A stretch of DNA of 64,000 bases from Paraburkholderia sp. CNPSo 3274 (GTDB lineage: Bacteria > Pseudomonadota > Gammaproteobacteria > Burkholderiales > Burkholderiaceae). Below the pieces are notes generated by a model, which saw only the letters and a list, made by a program, of their open reading frames with translations, was not told where the DNA came from and searched no databases. The stretch spans positions 62,001 to 126,000 of the forward strand of contig NZ_JAMBPR010000021.1 in assembly GCF_024206475.1 (NCBI RefSeq), read 5' to 3'. Numbering within the stretch: the stretch's first letter is position 1; the number at the start of each line of letters is the position of its first letter. Position numbers and translations under genes: made by a program. Positions 54,472-63,211 of the stretch are shown here, in pieces.

Positions 54472-57400
54472 TCACCTGCCCCCCTTTAGCCGAAGCAAGA
54501 GGCGTAGCAGCACAGGCAGCACGAGCAGCACGAGCGGCATCTGCACGATCAAGCCCGAGATGATCGCGACGGCGAGCGGTTGCTGCATCGCGGAACCCTG
54601 GCCGATCGCGAAGGCAAGCGGCAGCAGCGCGAGAATAGCTGCGATGGTCGTCATCGCGATGGGCCGCAGGCGATTGCGGCCCGCGGCCTGTAAGGCCTCC
54701 TCGAGCGGCACGCCTTCGTCGCGTACGAGCCCCTGGAACTCGGAAACGTAGAAGATCGCGACCTCCGTCACGATGCCGACGATCATCGTCATGCCCATCA
54801 TCGCGGAGATGTTGAGCTCGATGCCCGTCACCCACAGCCCGATGAAAACGGCGCCCGTGGCGAGCAGCGGCATCGCCATCACCGCGAGCGCCACGCGAAA
54901 GCGCTCGTAGAGGAACAGCAGCAGGCCGAACACCAGCGCCACGGCCGCGCCGAACACCGCGAGCAGTCCCTTGAAGGCGATCTGCTGTTGCTGGTACAAC
55001 CCGCCAAGTTCGTAATAGACGCCCGTTGGCAGGAGCGCGGGTTCAGCGAGCGCGCGCTGCACGTCGGTGATCGTCGAGCCGAGGTCCCGCCCATCGATAC
55101 GCGCCGTCACCGCCACCATGCGCTTGAGGTTGTCGCGGCTGATCTCGGGCTGGCCGCTCACGTGCACCGGTTCGGCAACGCGCGAAAGCGCAAACACGTG
55201 CCCGTCCGGCGCGCGCAACGGCAGGCGCGCGAGTTCGGTGTCCGTCATTTGCAGCGCGCCTTGCGCACGCACGCGCACGCCGACCGTCTTCGGGCCATTC
55301 TGGAACTGCGTGGCGACGTTGCCGTCCAGCAGGTCCGAGACCTGCTGCGCGATTGCCTGCGGATCCATGCCCTCGGCCGCCGCGGCGTCGGGGCGGATGC
55401 GCAGATCAATGGCGTCGCCGGCAGGATTGATGCCGTCGTTCACGTCGACGATGCCGCTAATCTTGCCGATGCGTGCGGCCACACGCTGGGCGGTTGCGTC
55501 GAGCACATGCGGGTCGTCCGAGTAGATCTTGATCTGCACGGGCTGCGGAACCGCCGTGAGGTCGCCAATCAGGTCCTCCATCAACTGTGCAAGTTCGACG
55601 CTCACACCAGGCACGTTTGTTTCGATCTGCGAACGGATCTCCTCCATCACCGTGTCGATCGGTTCGCGGCTACCCGACTTCAGGCGCACAAAGAAGTCCC
55701 CCTTGTTCGGCTCGTTCAGGTCGCCGCCAAGTCCGGCGCCGGTGCGGCGTGAATATGTCGCCACATTCGGATTCGCACGAATGATCGATTCGATTTGTTG
55801 CATCAGACGATCGGTTTCCGTGATCGACGTGCCAGGCTGCGTGTGATAGTCGAGCACGAAACCGCCCTCGTCCATCGACGGCATGAAGCCGCTCCCGACC
55901 CGCGTGAACGCGAGAGCCGAAAGCAGCGCAAGCGGAACGACGAGCGCGAGCACCCACATCGGCCGCGCGCTCACGCGCGAGACAAGCCGCGCATAGGTGC
56001 GGTTGAGCCATGCGGCGAAGCGCGTTTCGCGATGCTCCTCGGCATCTTTCGCCGTGAGCCAGCGGTCGCACAGAATCGGGATGGCAAGCCACGTGACGAG
56101 GAACGAAATAAAGAGCGCGCTCGCCATCGTCACGGAAAGCGCCTTGAAGAACGCACCCGTTACGCCCGAGAGAAACGCCAGCGGCACGAAGATGATGAGC
56201 GTTGCCGCGGAAGAGCCGGCGAGCGGCCGCGTGAATTCGAGCGCCGCGCTCATCACGCGGCCATGAAACGCATGCGCGCCGGCTTCGCGCATACGCCGCG
56301 CGATGTGCTCGATCATCACGATGGCATCGTCGATCACGAGGCCCACCGCCGCCGCCATCCCGCCGAGTGTCATGATGTTGAAGCCCATGCCGAACACGTC
56401 GAGCAGCAAAATGGTCGCGGCCATTACGATGGGCACGAGCGCCACGGCGATGAGCGTGATCTTCGTGTTGCGCAGAAATACAAAGAGTGTGAGCGCCGCG
56501 AGCACCACGCCAATCATGATGGCATCGCGCACGCTGGTGGCCGAGGCGATCACGAGCTCGCTCTGGTCGTACCAGTTCTCGAGCTTCACGCCTTGCGGCA
56601 TCTGCGGGCCAAAGTCCTTCAGACGCGCGCGAATCGCCCGCGCCATCGCCACACTGTTCGCGCCGGGCTGCTGGTAGACGTTGATCAGCACCGCGTCCTG
56701 GCCGTCGGCGGTCACGCGGATCCATTGCGGCACGGTCCCCTGCGTGACGGTCGCCACATCGCCCAGGCGGATCTGCGTCGCGCCCGCGGACGAAACGACG
56801 ACGTTTTTCAGCGTATCGAGCCCGCTGAAAGCCGAATTCGCCACGACGAGAAAGAGCTTGTCGTGGTCCTCGATACGCCCCGTGGCCATCAGCACGTTGC
56901 CCGCGCCGATCGCGCGTGAGACATCGGCGACCGAAAGCTTGTGCGCCGCGAGGCGTGCGGGATCAACGGCAACTTCGAGCTCGTCTCGCGCCCCGCCCGT
57001 CACGTCCACGCGCGCCACGCCTGCAACAGAGGAAAGCAGCGGACGCAACTGGAACTGGGCAAGGTCGTAGAGCTGCGAGAGCGACAGGCGCGACGACGTC
57101 AGGCTGTACGCGAGCACCGGGAACACCGTCGGGTCCATACGGCGCACCTGCATGGTGGTGCCGGGCGGTAGCGTCGCGAGTATCTCGGCAATGGCTGACT
57201 GCGCCTGCAACGTGGCTTGCGCCATGTCCGTGCCCCAGTCGAAATTCAGGGAGATCTCCGCCGCGCCCCGGCTCGTGCGAGATTCCACGTCGCGCACGTT
57301 CGGTACGCGACGCAACGCTTCTTCCACCGGCATGGTGACGAGCGTCGCCATCTGTTCGGCCGGACGGTCGCCCGCGTCGAGCGAAATCACGGCGCGCGGA

Positions 57401-57525
57401 AAGGAAACGTTCGGAAAGAGCGAGATCGGCAGGCGCAACGCGGTGAGCGCACCGGCAAGCGCGGCAAGCGCGATCACAAACAGAAGAGAACGTCGATGGC
57501 GCTGCATCCACTGGCTGAACGTCAT
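54472..57525 (-). CDS. RND efflux pump permease
   Basis: Inner-membrane RND transporter of 1017 residues. TM1 is near residue 12 (SLLFVIALAALAGALTALRL), followed by periplasmic porter domains. The TM4 region GGMAAAVGLVIDDAIVMIEH carries the Asp-Asp pair of proton-driven RND pumps. A second helix bundle has a repeated MMGMTMIVGIVTEVAIFYVS. It expels drugs, solvents or metals using the proton gradient. It is last in the OMF-adaptor-RND operon; its ATG overlaps the adaptor stop (ATGA), so the start is 57525 rather than the longer frame at 57753. Confidence 0.92.
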   Translation of the reverse strand: MTFSQWMQRHRRSLLFVIALAALAGALTALRLPISLFPNVSFPRAVISLDAGDRPAEQMATLVTMPVEEALRRVPNVRDVESRTSRGAAEISLNFDWGTDMAQATLQAQSAIAEILATLPPGTTMQVRRMDPTVFPVLAYSLTSSRLSLSQLYDLAQFQLRPLLSSVAGVARVDVTGGARDELEVAVDPARLAAHKLSVADVSRAIGAGNVLMATGRIEDHDKLFLVVANSAFSGLDTLKNVVVSSAGATQIRLGDVATVTQGTVPQWIRVTADGQDAVLINVYQQPGANSVAMARAIRARLKDFGPQMPQGVKLENWYDQSELVIASATSVRDAIMIGVVLAALTLFVFLRNTKITLIAVALVPIVMAATILLLDVFGMGFNIMTLGGMAAAVGLVIDDAIVMIEHIARRMREAGAHAFHGRVMSAALEFTRPLAGSSAATLIIFVPLAFLSGVTGAFFKALSVTMASALFISFLVTWLAIPILCDRWLTAKDAEEHRETRFAAWLNRTYARLVSRVSARPMWVLALVVPLALLSALAFTRVGSGFMPSMDEGGFVLDYHTQPGTSITETDRLMQQIESIIRANPNVATYSRRTGAGLGGDLNEPNKGDFFVRLKSGSREPIDTVMEEIRSQIETNVPGVSVELAQLMEDLIGDLTAVPQPVQIKIYSDDPHVLDATAQRVAARIGKISGIVDVNDGINPAGDAIDLRIRPDAAAAEGMDPQAIAQQVSDLLDGNVATQFQNGPKTVGVRVRAQGALQMTDTELARLPLRAPDGHVFALSRVAEPVHVSGQPEISRDNLKRMVAVTARIDGRDLGSTITDVQRALAEPALLPTGVYYELGGLYQQQQIAFKGLLAVFGAAVALVFGLLLFLYERFRVALAVMAMPLLATGAVFIGLWVTGIELNISAMMGMTMIVGIVTEVAIFYVSEFQGLVRDEGVPLEEALQAAGRNRLRPIAMTTIAAILALLPLAFAIGQGSAMQQPLAVAIISGLIVQMPLVLLVLPVLLRLLLRLKGGR

Positions 57526-58661
57526 CGCGCGCCGCCTTGCGCCACGCGCACGGCCATGCCGTCTTCGAGTTCGTAGTTGCCAACGACGACAAGCGGCCGC
57601 GAGGCGTCGAGCGCGCCATCCACGCCGTACGTATCTCCATGCTCGACTTTTACCCTCACCTCGACGCGGTGCGCCTTGTTGTTCGGCGCGACTTGATACA
57701 CATAGCTGCCCTTCGCGTCCTGGAGCACCGAGGCGCGCGGCACGTTCCACCACGTGCCGGTCTGTGTGTCGATGTCGGCCCGCACGCGCGTGCCTGGCAG
57801 GAACGCGGTGCCCGCGAGCGGCACGTTCGCACTCACGTTCACGAGCTGGCTCTGCGCGTCAATGGCTGCGCCGACGAGCACGATGCGCCCTTGCGCACGT
57901 TGCGAACCGAGCGAGGCAGAGAGCGGGCGCAGCACGACACGGTCGCCCGTGTGCAGCGTAAGCGCGTCGGCGGGTTCGACGCCCAGCGAAATGTTCGCGG
58001 CATTGACCGCCGGACCATTGGATGCAACGAGCTGGGCGAGCGCCGTGCCCGCCTGGATCCGGTCGCCCGGCACCGCGGCAAGCTGCGCGATGACGCCGGC
58101 CACCGGCGCCGTGACGGTTATCGAACCCGGTGCAATGCCCGTTGCGCGTTGCGCAGCGAGCGCCTGCTGTGCGTCATCAAGCGCTTTTTGCGCCGCGGAG
58201 AGCTGCGATTGCGTGGCGAGACCGTCGTGAAAGAGCGAGCCGGTGCGCGCGAGTTCGCCACGGGCGAGCGTCGTCGCGCTTTGTGCCTGCGTGTAGGCGA
58301 TCACGGCGTTAGGGTCGGCTTGCACGACGAAGAGCGACGCGCCGCGCGCTACGGTCTGGCCGGGCTGTACGAGCACGCTCGTGACGCGTGCGAGATACGG
58401 AAGGCTGATGGTCGTTGCATTCGAAGCCGCAGACGCAACCGCGCCATACGCGACAACGGTTTGAGCAACCGGCTGGCGCATCACGTGCACGACCTGCACG
58501 GCGGCAGATGGCGCAGGCGTGCTGCCCGAAGAGCCGGCGTCGTCTGCGCGCGCTGGGTGCGGTGCGAACAGCGCTGCGCCCGCGGTGAATGCTGCCGCAG
58601 CGCCAAGTGCGCAGACGGCGACACGCATGCGCGTGCCGGAAAGAAAGCGGTGCTCAGTCAT
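57522..58661 (-). CDS. RND efflux periplasmic adaptor subunit
   Basis: Membrane-fusion protein of 379 residues. The signal sequence and Ala-rich linker precede VVHVMRQPVAQTVVAYGAVA. The lipoyl/barrel-sandwich region reads LARVTSVLVQPGQTVARGAS, with a coiled-coil hairpin (AQSATTLARGELARTGSLFH), ITVTAPVAGVIAQLAAVPGD, and a beta-barrel with RADIDTQTGTWWNVPRASVL. It couples the RND pump to the TolC-type channel encoded just upstream. ATG 58661 is preferred; an in-frame TTG at 58670 is also possible. It overlaps the RND start. Confidence 0.9.
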   Translation of the reverse strand: MTEHRFLSGTRMRVAVCALGAAAAFTAGAALFAPHPARADDAGSSGSTPAPSAAVQVVHVMRQPVAQTVVAYGAVASAASNATTISLPYLARVTSVLVQPGQTVARGASLFVVQADPNAVIAYTQAQSATTLARGELARTGSLFHDGLATQSQLSAAQKALDDAQQALAAQRATGIAPGSITVTAPVAGVIAQLAAVPGDRIQAGTALAQLVASNGPAVNAANISLGVEPADALTLHTGDRVVLRPLSASLGSQRAQGRIVLVGAAIDAQSQLVNVSANVPLAGTAFLPGTRVRADIDTQTGTWWNVPRASVLQDAKGSYVYQVAPNNKAHRVEVRVKVEHGDTYGVDGALDASRPLVVVGNYELEDGMAVRVAQGGAR

Positions 58662-58666
58662 GGAGA

Positions 58667-60115
58667 TCAACGTGCAACGATGTGATTGGAGGGCGCGCTT
58701 TCAGCAGTGGCGCCTCGCGCGGGCGGAGTCTGATCAGGATCGGGAATCGCGCTGCCGAGCAGCGCCTGGAGGCCAATGCGTTGCTCCGCTAGCGCTTCGC
58801 GCGCGGTGGCGGCATCGATGCGACGCGCGTTCGCGGCGGTTTGCGCGTCGACGTACTGGCCAAGCACGATGTTGCGCGCCGCGTAGGCGTCGCGCGCCTG
58901 CGCGGCGGCACGCTCGAGCCCAGGCAGCGCAGCGTCATCCTGATCGAGTTGATGCGCGGCGATCGCGCTGTCGGCACGCAGGTGGGCGATATCCGCGTAA
59001 GCCGCGTTCAAGCGTATCTGGTATTCGTCCGCGAGACGCTGTCGCGTGGCCTGCTCGATGGCGATGTTGCCGCGATTGCGGTTGAAGACCGGCAGCGTAA
59101 GGTTGATTGCGAAGCCACTCGTGTAGATCTCCGAAGTGTCGCGCTGGCGCGTAAAGCCCACGGAAAGACTTGGAAACTGGTTGAGGATCGCGGCGCGGTA
59201 CTTCTGCTCCTGCGCCTCGTAGCCTGCCTGTAGCGCGATCAGATCGGGACGGCGCTGCGCCAGCATCGCAATGGCGGTGTCGAGCGTGTCATCGGGCATC
59301 GGCGTGACTGCCGTGTCGCCTGTGAGCGCAAGCGTCGTGTCGGGCGCGAGCCCGAGGAGCGCATTGAGGTCATGATGGGTCTGCTCGCGCGCGTGCTGCA
59401 TGTCGGTGTATTGTTTGCGCGCGTCTTCGTATGCGGTGAGCGACGCGGTGACGCTGTCCGCCGTCACGTTGTGCTCGCTTGCCGCGTGCGCGGTACGTTC
59501 GTAACGCATGCGGGCCAGCGCCGTCTGCTGCGCGAGCAGCGGCAACACTTCGTCCTGAAAGCGTGCTCTGACGTACAGTTGCTTCGCCTGCGCCACGACT
59601 TGCCACTCCTGCCAGAGCAGACCGAGGTCGGTCTTGCGAACCGTGGCGTTGGCGGACTTCGTGTTCGCGCCACGCGTGACAATCGCCATCACGTCCATGC
59701 TCAGCCCGTAGCTGAACGCACGCGACAACCCAACAGCACCGGGATAGTCGCTGGAGATGCTCACCTGGGGATCTGGCAGGAGTCCTGCTGAAAACGCCTG
59801 CGCTTGCGCAATGCCGAGATCGTCACGCGCAAGTTTCAGGTCGGGATTGTTGGCGACGGCCAGCATCGCGACGTCTTCGATGTCGAAGCCGTCCGACGGA
59901 TCGAAGCGATGTGCCACAAGCTCGGGCAACGGCATTTTCGCGGGATCGATCTGAACCCGTGCGAGCGCATCCTGCGTGGTCAGCGAAGGATCCGCAGCCA
60001 ATGGCTGCGCCTTGTAGCTCGCGCAGCCGGCAAGCAGTGCGGTGCCCGATGCAAAGGCGACGAGCGTGGCACGCGCGCTATTCGGAATGTTGAAGTGAAA
60101 GACGCGCGGATACAT
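58667..60115 (-). CDS. Outer-membrane efflux factor (TolC family lipoprotein)
   Basis: TolC/OprM-type channel of 482 residues starting MYPRVFHFNIPNSARATLVA. The lipobox LAGC places the lipidated Cys at residue 31. Two structurally repeated halves contain DPQVSISSDYPGAVGLSRAF and FPSLSVGFTRQRDTSEIYTS, with long helical hairpins (AQAKQLYVRARFQDEVLPLL; RDAYAARNIVLGQYVDAQTA). It forms the exit duct of the tripartite pump and is first gene of the operon. An in-frame TTG at 60139 has the better Shine-Dalgarno (AAGGAG) and may be the real start. Confidence 0.88.
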   Translation of the reverse strand: MYPRVFHFNIPNSARATLVAFASGTALLAGCASYKAQPLAADPSLTTQDALARVQIDPAKMPLPELVAHRFDPSDGFDIEDVAMLAVANNPDLKLARDDLGIAQAQAFSAGLLPDPQVSISSDYPGAVGLSRAFSYGLSMDVMAIVTRGANTKSANATVRKTDLGLLWQEWQVVAQAKQLYVRARFQDEVLPLLAQQTALARMRYERTAHAASEHNVTADSVTASLTAYEDARKQYTDMQHAREQTHHDLNALLGLAPDTTLALTGDTAVTPMPDDTLDTAIAMLAQRRPDLIALQAGYEAQEQKYRAAILNQFPSLSVGFTRQRDTSEIYTSGFAINLTLPVFNRNRGNIAIEQATRQRLADEYQIRLNAAYADIAHLRADSAIAAHQLDQDDAALPGLERAAAQARDAYAARNIVLGQYVDAQTAANARRIDAATAREALAEQRIGLQALLGSAIPDPDQTPPARGATAESAPSNHIVAR

Positions 60116-60254
60116 CGCGCGAGACTGCGGGCTGGACAAAATGCGCTCCTTGAGCCAATCCCGCGCAGCATGAATGCGCGAGCATTGACCTGAACACAAA
60201 CACCACACGTTGGTAGCGTTGCGGCAGGCATGGGGCGCATTCTGCAGGGTAAAC

Positions 60255-60272
60255 GCTTATGCAATCCTTAAG
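60255..60272. promoter_or_regulatory. Candidate regulator box upstream of the efflux operon
   Basis: GCTTATGCAATCCTTAAG, with CTTA half-sites 11 bases apart (60256 and 60267), about 140 bases before the TolC-type gene. An almost identical copy occurs at 60941-60958. The 11-base spacing suits an OmpR/PhoB-type response regulator. Confidence 0.4.
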
Positions 60273-60292
60273 CAGGCGTTCGCGTCCAATCT

Positions 60293-60600
60293 CTACGGCC
60301 GCTTCGCCGTCAGATAGGCGACGCGCTCGGCGCCGAGTTGCGTTCCGCTTTCGAAAATCGCCCGCATTCTAATTTCCAGATACGTGCGCTCATCACGGGT
60401 AAATTCCTTCTCGAAGACCTCGTCCAGGCTGGGCGCCCACGGGTGGGGCGAGGTACGAAGAAACGTTTCCCAAGGCAGACGGTCGCACTTCGATGTGCAA
60501 TTCCAGATGAATGTCAGTGAATCCCGCGTCGATCGCGAAGCGGACGAGGTCGCGCTCGCCATAATTGGTGATGGGGAGCGCGCGTGCCTTCTCCTCCGTG
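60293..60600 (-). pseudogene. Methyltransferase C-terminal remnant, frameshifted
   Basis: On the minus strand one frame reads EKARALPITNYGERDLVRFA and then DAGFTDIHLELHIEVR. Near 60480-60490 it shifts to a second frame reading LPWETFLRTSPHPWAPSLDE and VFEKEFTRDERTYLEIRMRA, ending AYLTAKRP at the stop 60293. Together this is the C-terminal part of a class I SAM-dependent methyltransferase. The N-terminal half with the SAM-binding motif is absent, and sequence above about 60610 no longer fits. A dead fragment is the simplest reading. Confidence 0.6.
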
Positions 60601-60940
60601 TCGGGGAACTGCGCCGCCCGGCGTCGTGACTTACGTTGTTCGTGAGTGGCAACAAGATAGATTTCCAGGAGAAACTTGAAAGATCTGCGGGATGGTAGCT
60701 TTTGTATTCTGATGAACTCCTTATCTAAACCCTATTCCCAACGTGGAGCCATATTTTCGCAATGCCAAAGCTGCGCCCCTTTTAACCTGAATAAAAGTCT
60801 GTTTCATTCCAGAAAATACCGTCAACGATTTCGATCGGTAGACGCGCCATAGCACGGGGCATCAGGAAACTCGGACCTGATCAGTTTTTAAAACAAATCC
60901 TCGAGCCATTATGAATGGCGTAGATGCGAATCAAACCGCA

Positions 60941-60996
60941 GCTTATGCAAGCCTTAAGTTGCTTTGGTTTCGCAAAATAAATACTTCTTAAGTATT
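60941..60996. promoter_or_regulatory. Second copy of the CTTA box plus an inverted repeat
   Basis: GCTTATGCAAGCCTTAAG (60941-60958) differs from 60255-60272 at one base. It is followed by AATACTT-CTT-AAGTATT (60980-60996), a 7-bp inverted repeat. Both lie within about 120 bases upstream of the small gene at 61062, in an AT-rich stretch that probably holds its promoter. Confidence 0.45.
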
Positions 60997-61061
60997 CGGA
61001 AGGAGCTCCGATAAACCGAGCGCTGTTCACGGTTTTTTCTCTCTTTTTTGGAGACCTTCTG

Positions 61062-61358
61062 ATGGCAATCCAGGCAATTTCTAGCCAACCCGCACCTGCG
61101 ACGGCAGCGAATACCGGCGCGCAGAACCAGCAGGCGACTGCTGCTGCGCAACCGGCCAGCAAGACGCAGTCGCAGTCCAGTACGACGACGCAGACTTCGA
61201 CGCCGTCGGCTTCGTATGCCGTCACGATCAGCAACGCCGCACGCGCTGCATTTGCCGAAGCCACCGAAACGTCGGTGCAGACCGCGCAAGAAGCCAACCG
61301 CGGAGATCGACAGGCTCAACGCCTGCTTGTGAAGGAGCAGGCCAATAAACTGGGGTAA
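61062..61358 (+). CDS. Small Ala/Gln/Thr-rich protein of unknown function
   Basis: A 98-residue protein with a low-complexity N-terminal two-thirds rich in Ala, Gln, Ser and Thr. The C-terminal block ASYAVTISNAARAAFAEATE is followed by TAQEANRGDRQAQRLL. No signal peptide or membrane segment. I recall similar small proteins in Burkholderia, but without a known role. TTTTGGAGACC precedes ATG 61062, and the upstream region is unusually AT-rich and carries palindromes, suggesting strong or regulated expression. Confidence 0.6.
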   Translation: MAIQAISSQPAPATAANTGAQNQQATAAAQPASKTQSQSSTTTQTSTPSASYAVTISNAARAAFAEATETSVQTAQEANRGDRQAQRLLVKEQANKLG

Positions 61359-61462
61359 GGCGCAAAGCGTGCGATAGACGCTGTCTGGCGACGGTAACGC
61401 ACGCCCTACTCTTCAAAAACCGGCGCCGGAAAAAACGCCCTTTACTTCGGCGTGCGTGATCT

Positions 61463-61579
61463 GCTTGCACGTCGCGCGAAAAAAACGCGACGTGCAAGCC
61501 AACCGCTTTTGGGCAAAGATCATTCGACGCGCTCCAGGCGCGTCGGCCAAACCAAACCGATAAGATAACTTTTCTTATC
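61463..61579. other. Cluster of three hairpins in a gene-free region
   Basis: Three consecutive inverted repeats: GCTTGCACGTCGCG/CGCGACGTGCAAGC (14-bp stem, A-rich loop, 61463-61499), CGACGCGC-TCCAG-GCGCGTCG (61525-61545) and GATAAGA-N7-TCTTATC (61559-61579). None has a clean T-run on either strand. Possibly a structured RNA, a processed 3' region or protein-binding sites. No gene covers this stretch. Confidence 0.45.
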
Positions 61580-61637
61580 AATATGGATCGTTTTGTACGA
61601 AAAACTCAATGCTCCAAAAACGCGCCACAACCGGCCA

Positions 61638-61770
61638 TCACGTCGGCTCGGTTCCCCTCACATCCACCGCGCGACTTGCGCGCTGTGTCCTGAACGCAAA
61701 CCAGGCGATTGCCAGCGCCGCCGCTAGCCACGGCAGCAGCGCGTTCAGCCCCTGCCACCCGAATCGTTGC
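61638..61770 (-). pseudogene. Possible MFS transporter C-terminal remnant
   Basis: The frame reads LLQRFGWQGLNALLPWLAAA and LAIAWFAFRTQRASRA before a stop at 61638, resembling the last helix and basic tail of an MFS transporter. Nothing MFS-like lies upstream of it. The call rests on a short stretch and is tentative. Confidence 0.35.
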
Positions 61771-61789
61771 AGCAGCCCGCTGGGCCGTT

Positions 61790-61969
61790 CAGACCTGGCT
61801 TGAGGGACAATATGTGACAGCGCGGGCGGTTGCGCCCGAAGGCCTCGCAACGCAAATCTGGGCGGCGACCTTGCCGGCGCGCAGCAGCGAGTGCTATGTG
61901 GTCGAATTCTTCGCGCTGCTCAAGGAAACGAGCGCGCAGACGCTTTCGGACATCGAGCTTTGCGAGTAA
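61790..61969 (+). pseudogene. 3' end of an unidentified gene upstream of the methyltransferase
   Basis: An open frame ending at 61969 reads EGQYVTARAVAPEGLATQIW and SECYVVEFFALLKETSAQTL with protein-like composition. It stops 16 bases before the methyltransferase ATG, in the spacing of an operon partner. No start or domain was recognised, and the upstream part appears to be replaced by the opposite-strand remnant. It could also be a short intact gene from a start near 61709. Confidence 0.3.
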
Positions 61970-61985
61970 TCGGGCAGGAGGTTTT

Positions 61986-62618
61986 ATGCAGTCGCGGGAT
62001 CACTGGAATCGCGTCTACACGACAAAGACGCCGACCCACGTAAGCTGGTTTCAGGAGCATGCGCTCCAGTCGGTGGCGCTCATTCGGCAGGCGGGTTTGT
62101 CGAAGGACGCGGCCATCATCGACGTGGGCGGCGGAGCCTCGACGCTGGTCGACGACCTCGTGGCGGAGGACTATCGCAACGTCACTGTGCTGGACCTGTC
62201 CGACGCCGCGCTCGCCGCCGCCCGCATGCGCCTGGAAACGCGACTGGGCGAACGCGCAAGCCGTGTTTCGTGGATCGTAGGAGACATCACGCAAATCGAG
62301 CTGCCCGTGCGGACTTACGACGTTTGGCACGACCGCGCCGTGTTTCATTTCCTCACGAGCCGCGAAGACCGTGAAGCCTATGTGAGCGCCGTGCTGCGCG
62401 CCGTGAAACCGGGCGGCATCGTGATCGTGGCGACCTTCGCCGAGGACGGCCCCGATCATTGCAGCGGGCTCCCCGTGATGCGCTATAGCGCCGATGCGTT
62501 GCACGCCGAATTCGGCGCGCCCTTCACGCTGCTCAAACAGGAACGCGAGGAGCATCACACGCCGGGTGGCGCCACGCAGAAGTTCATCTACTGCATGTGC
62601 CGTAAAGAGACTTCGTGA
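61986..62618 (+). CDS. Class I SAM-dependent methyltransferase
   Basis: A 210-residue methyltransferase starting MQSRDHWNRVYTTKTPTHVS, with AGGAGG eight bases upstream. Motif I is IIDVGGGASTLVDDLVAEDY and motif II VTVLDLSDAALAAARMRL. Then VGDITQIELPVRTYDVWHDR carries the post-motif region, with the following FHFLTSREDREAYV as in thiopurine/TehB-like and related small methyltransferases. The acceptor is not known. It is cytoplasmic and the only clearly intact enzyme in this decayed region. Confidence 0.85.
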   Translation: MQSRDHWNRVYTTKTPTHVSWFQEHALQSVALIRQAGLSKDAAIIDVGGGASTLVDDLVAEDYRNVTVLDLSDAALAAARMRLETRLGERASRVSWIVGDITQIELPVRTYDVWHDRAVFHFLTSREDREAYVSAVLRAVKPGGIVIVATFAEDGPDHCSGLPVMRYSADALHAEFGAPFTLLKQEREEHHTPGGATQKFIYCMCRKETS

Positions 62619-62645
62619 ACGTGCTTGTCGTTGACGCGCGTCGTT

Positions 62646-62870
62646 TCAGGGTGCGAACGCGAGTGCCGTGTCTTCCGGAAGATTTTCGAGCGCGCGGCTG
62701 CCATCGCGCAGCGCTTCGCTCTCGCCGCTGAAGGTCGTTTCGCTATACGCGATGAGCTTGAAGCCGCTACCCGCGCTGCGTGGGATGGTGATGCCCCAAT
62801 GCCACCCTCCTTCCTGTTCGAAGACGTGCAGCTTCAGAGATGCATGCAATGTAGTAGATCGATTCGTCAT
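62646..62870 (-). CDS. Small conserved-looking protein of unknown function
   Basis: A 74-residue protein, MTNRSTTLHASLKLHVFEQE then GGWHWGITIPRSAGSGFKLI, ending ALENLPEDTALAFAP. No signal peptide. AAAGGAGGGCGTGAC immediately precedes ATG 62870, which decides this start over the longer frame at 62957. It is convergent with the methyltransferase gene. Similar short proteins with the WHWG pattern occur in Burkholderiaceae, but no function is known to me. Confidence 0.6.
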   Translation of the reverse strand: MTNRSTTLHASLKLHVFEQEGGWHWGITIPRSAGSGFKLIAYSETTFSGESEALRDGSRALENLPEDTALAFAP

Positions 62871-62995
62871 GTCACGCCCTCCTTTGCGAAAGCGTCGAGG
62901 CAGCCAGCAGACCTGGTCAGTGTAGGCATCATTTTGTTGCGGCGCAATAAATATCAACGTGGAGTGGCGATGCTACGTCATCGGGCGTCGTCATC

Positions 62996-63055
62996 CGGCA
63001 ACAAAACGAAACAGGCGGCAACGAGAAGCAACAAGCGGAAACAAAAGCAAACAGG
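62996..63055. repeat. Three tandem 20-bp imperfect repeats
   Basis: Units start at 62996 (CGGCAACAAAACGAAACAGG), 63016 (CGGCAACGAGAAGCAACAAG) and 63036 (CGGAAACAAAAGCAAACAGG). The unit length is not a multiple of three, so it is not protein repeat coding. It lies in the gap between the small gene at 62646 and the MBL-fold gene; the rest of the gap 62871-63211 holds nothing recognisable. Confidence 0.7.
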
Positions 63056-63211
63056 CGTGCGGCAGCGCAGTGTCGTGCTTCACTGATGTACGTCAGGCGC
63101 TCTGCCCCCCCAAAAGGACTCAAAAGGACGGGGCGGGCACGCCGCGTTCGCGCTATCCTGCGCGCAATGCGCGAAAGTTTGCGCTCCCCATTTTCCTTTG
63201 CGCCCCGAAGC

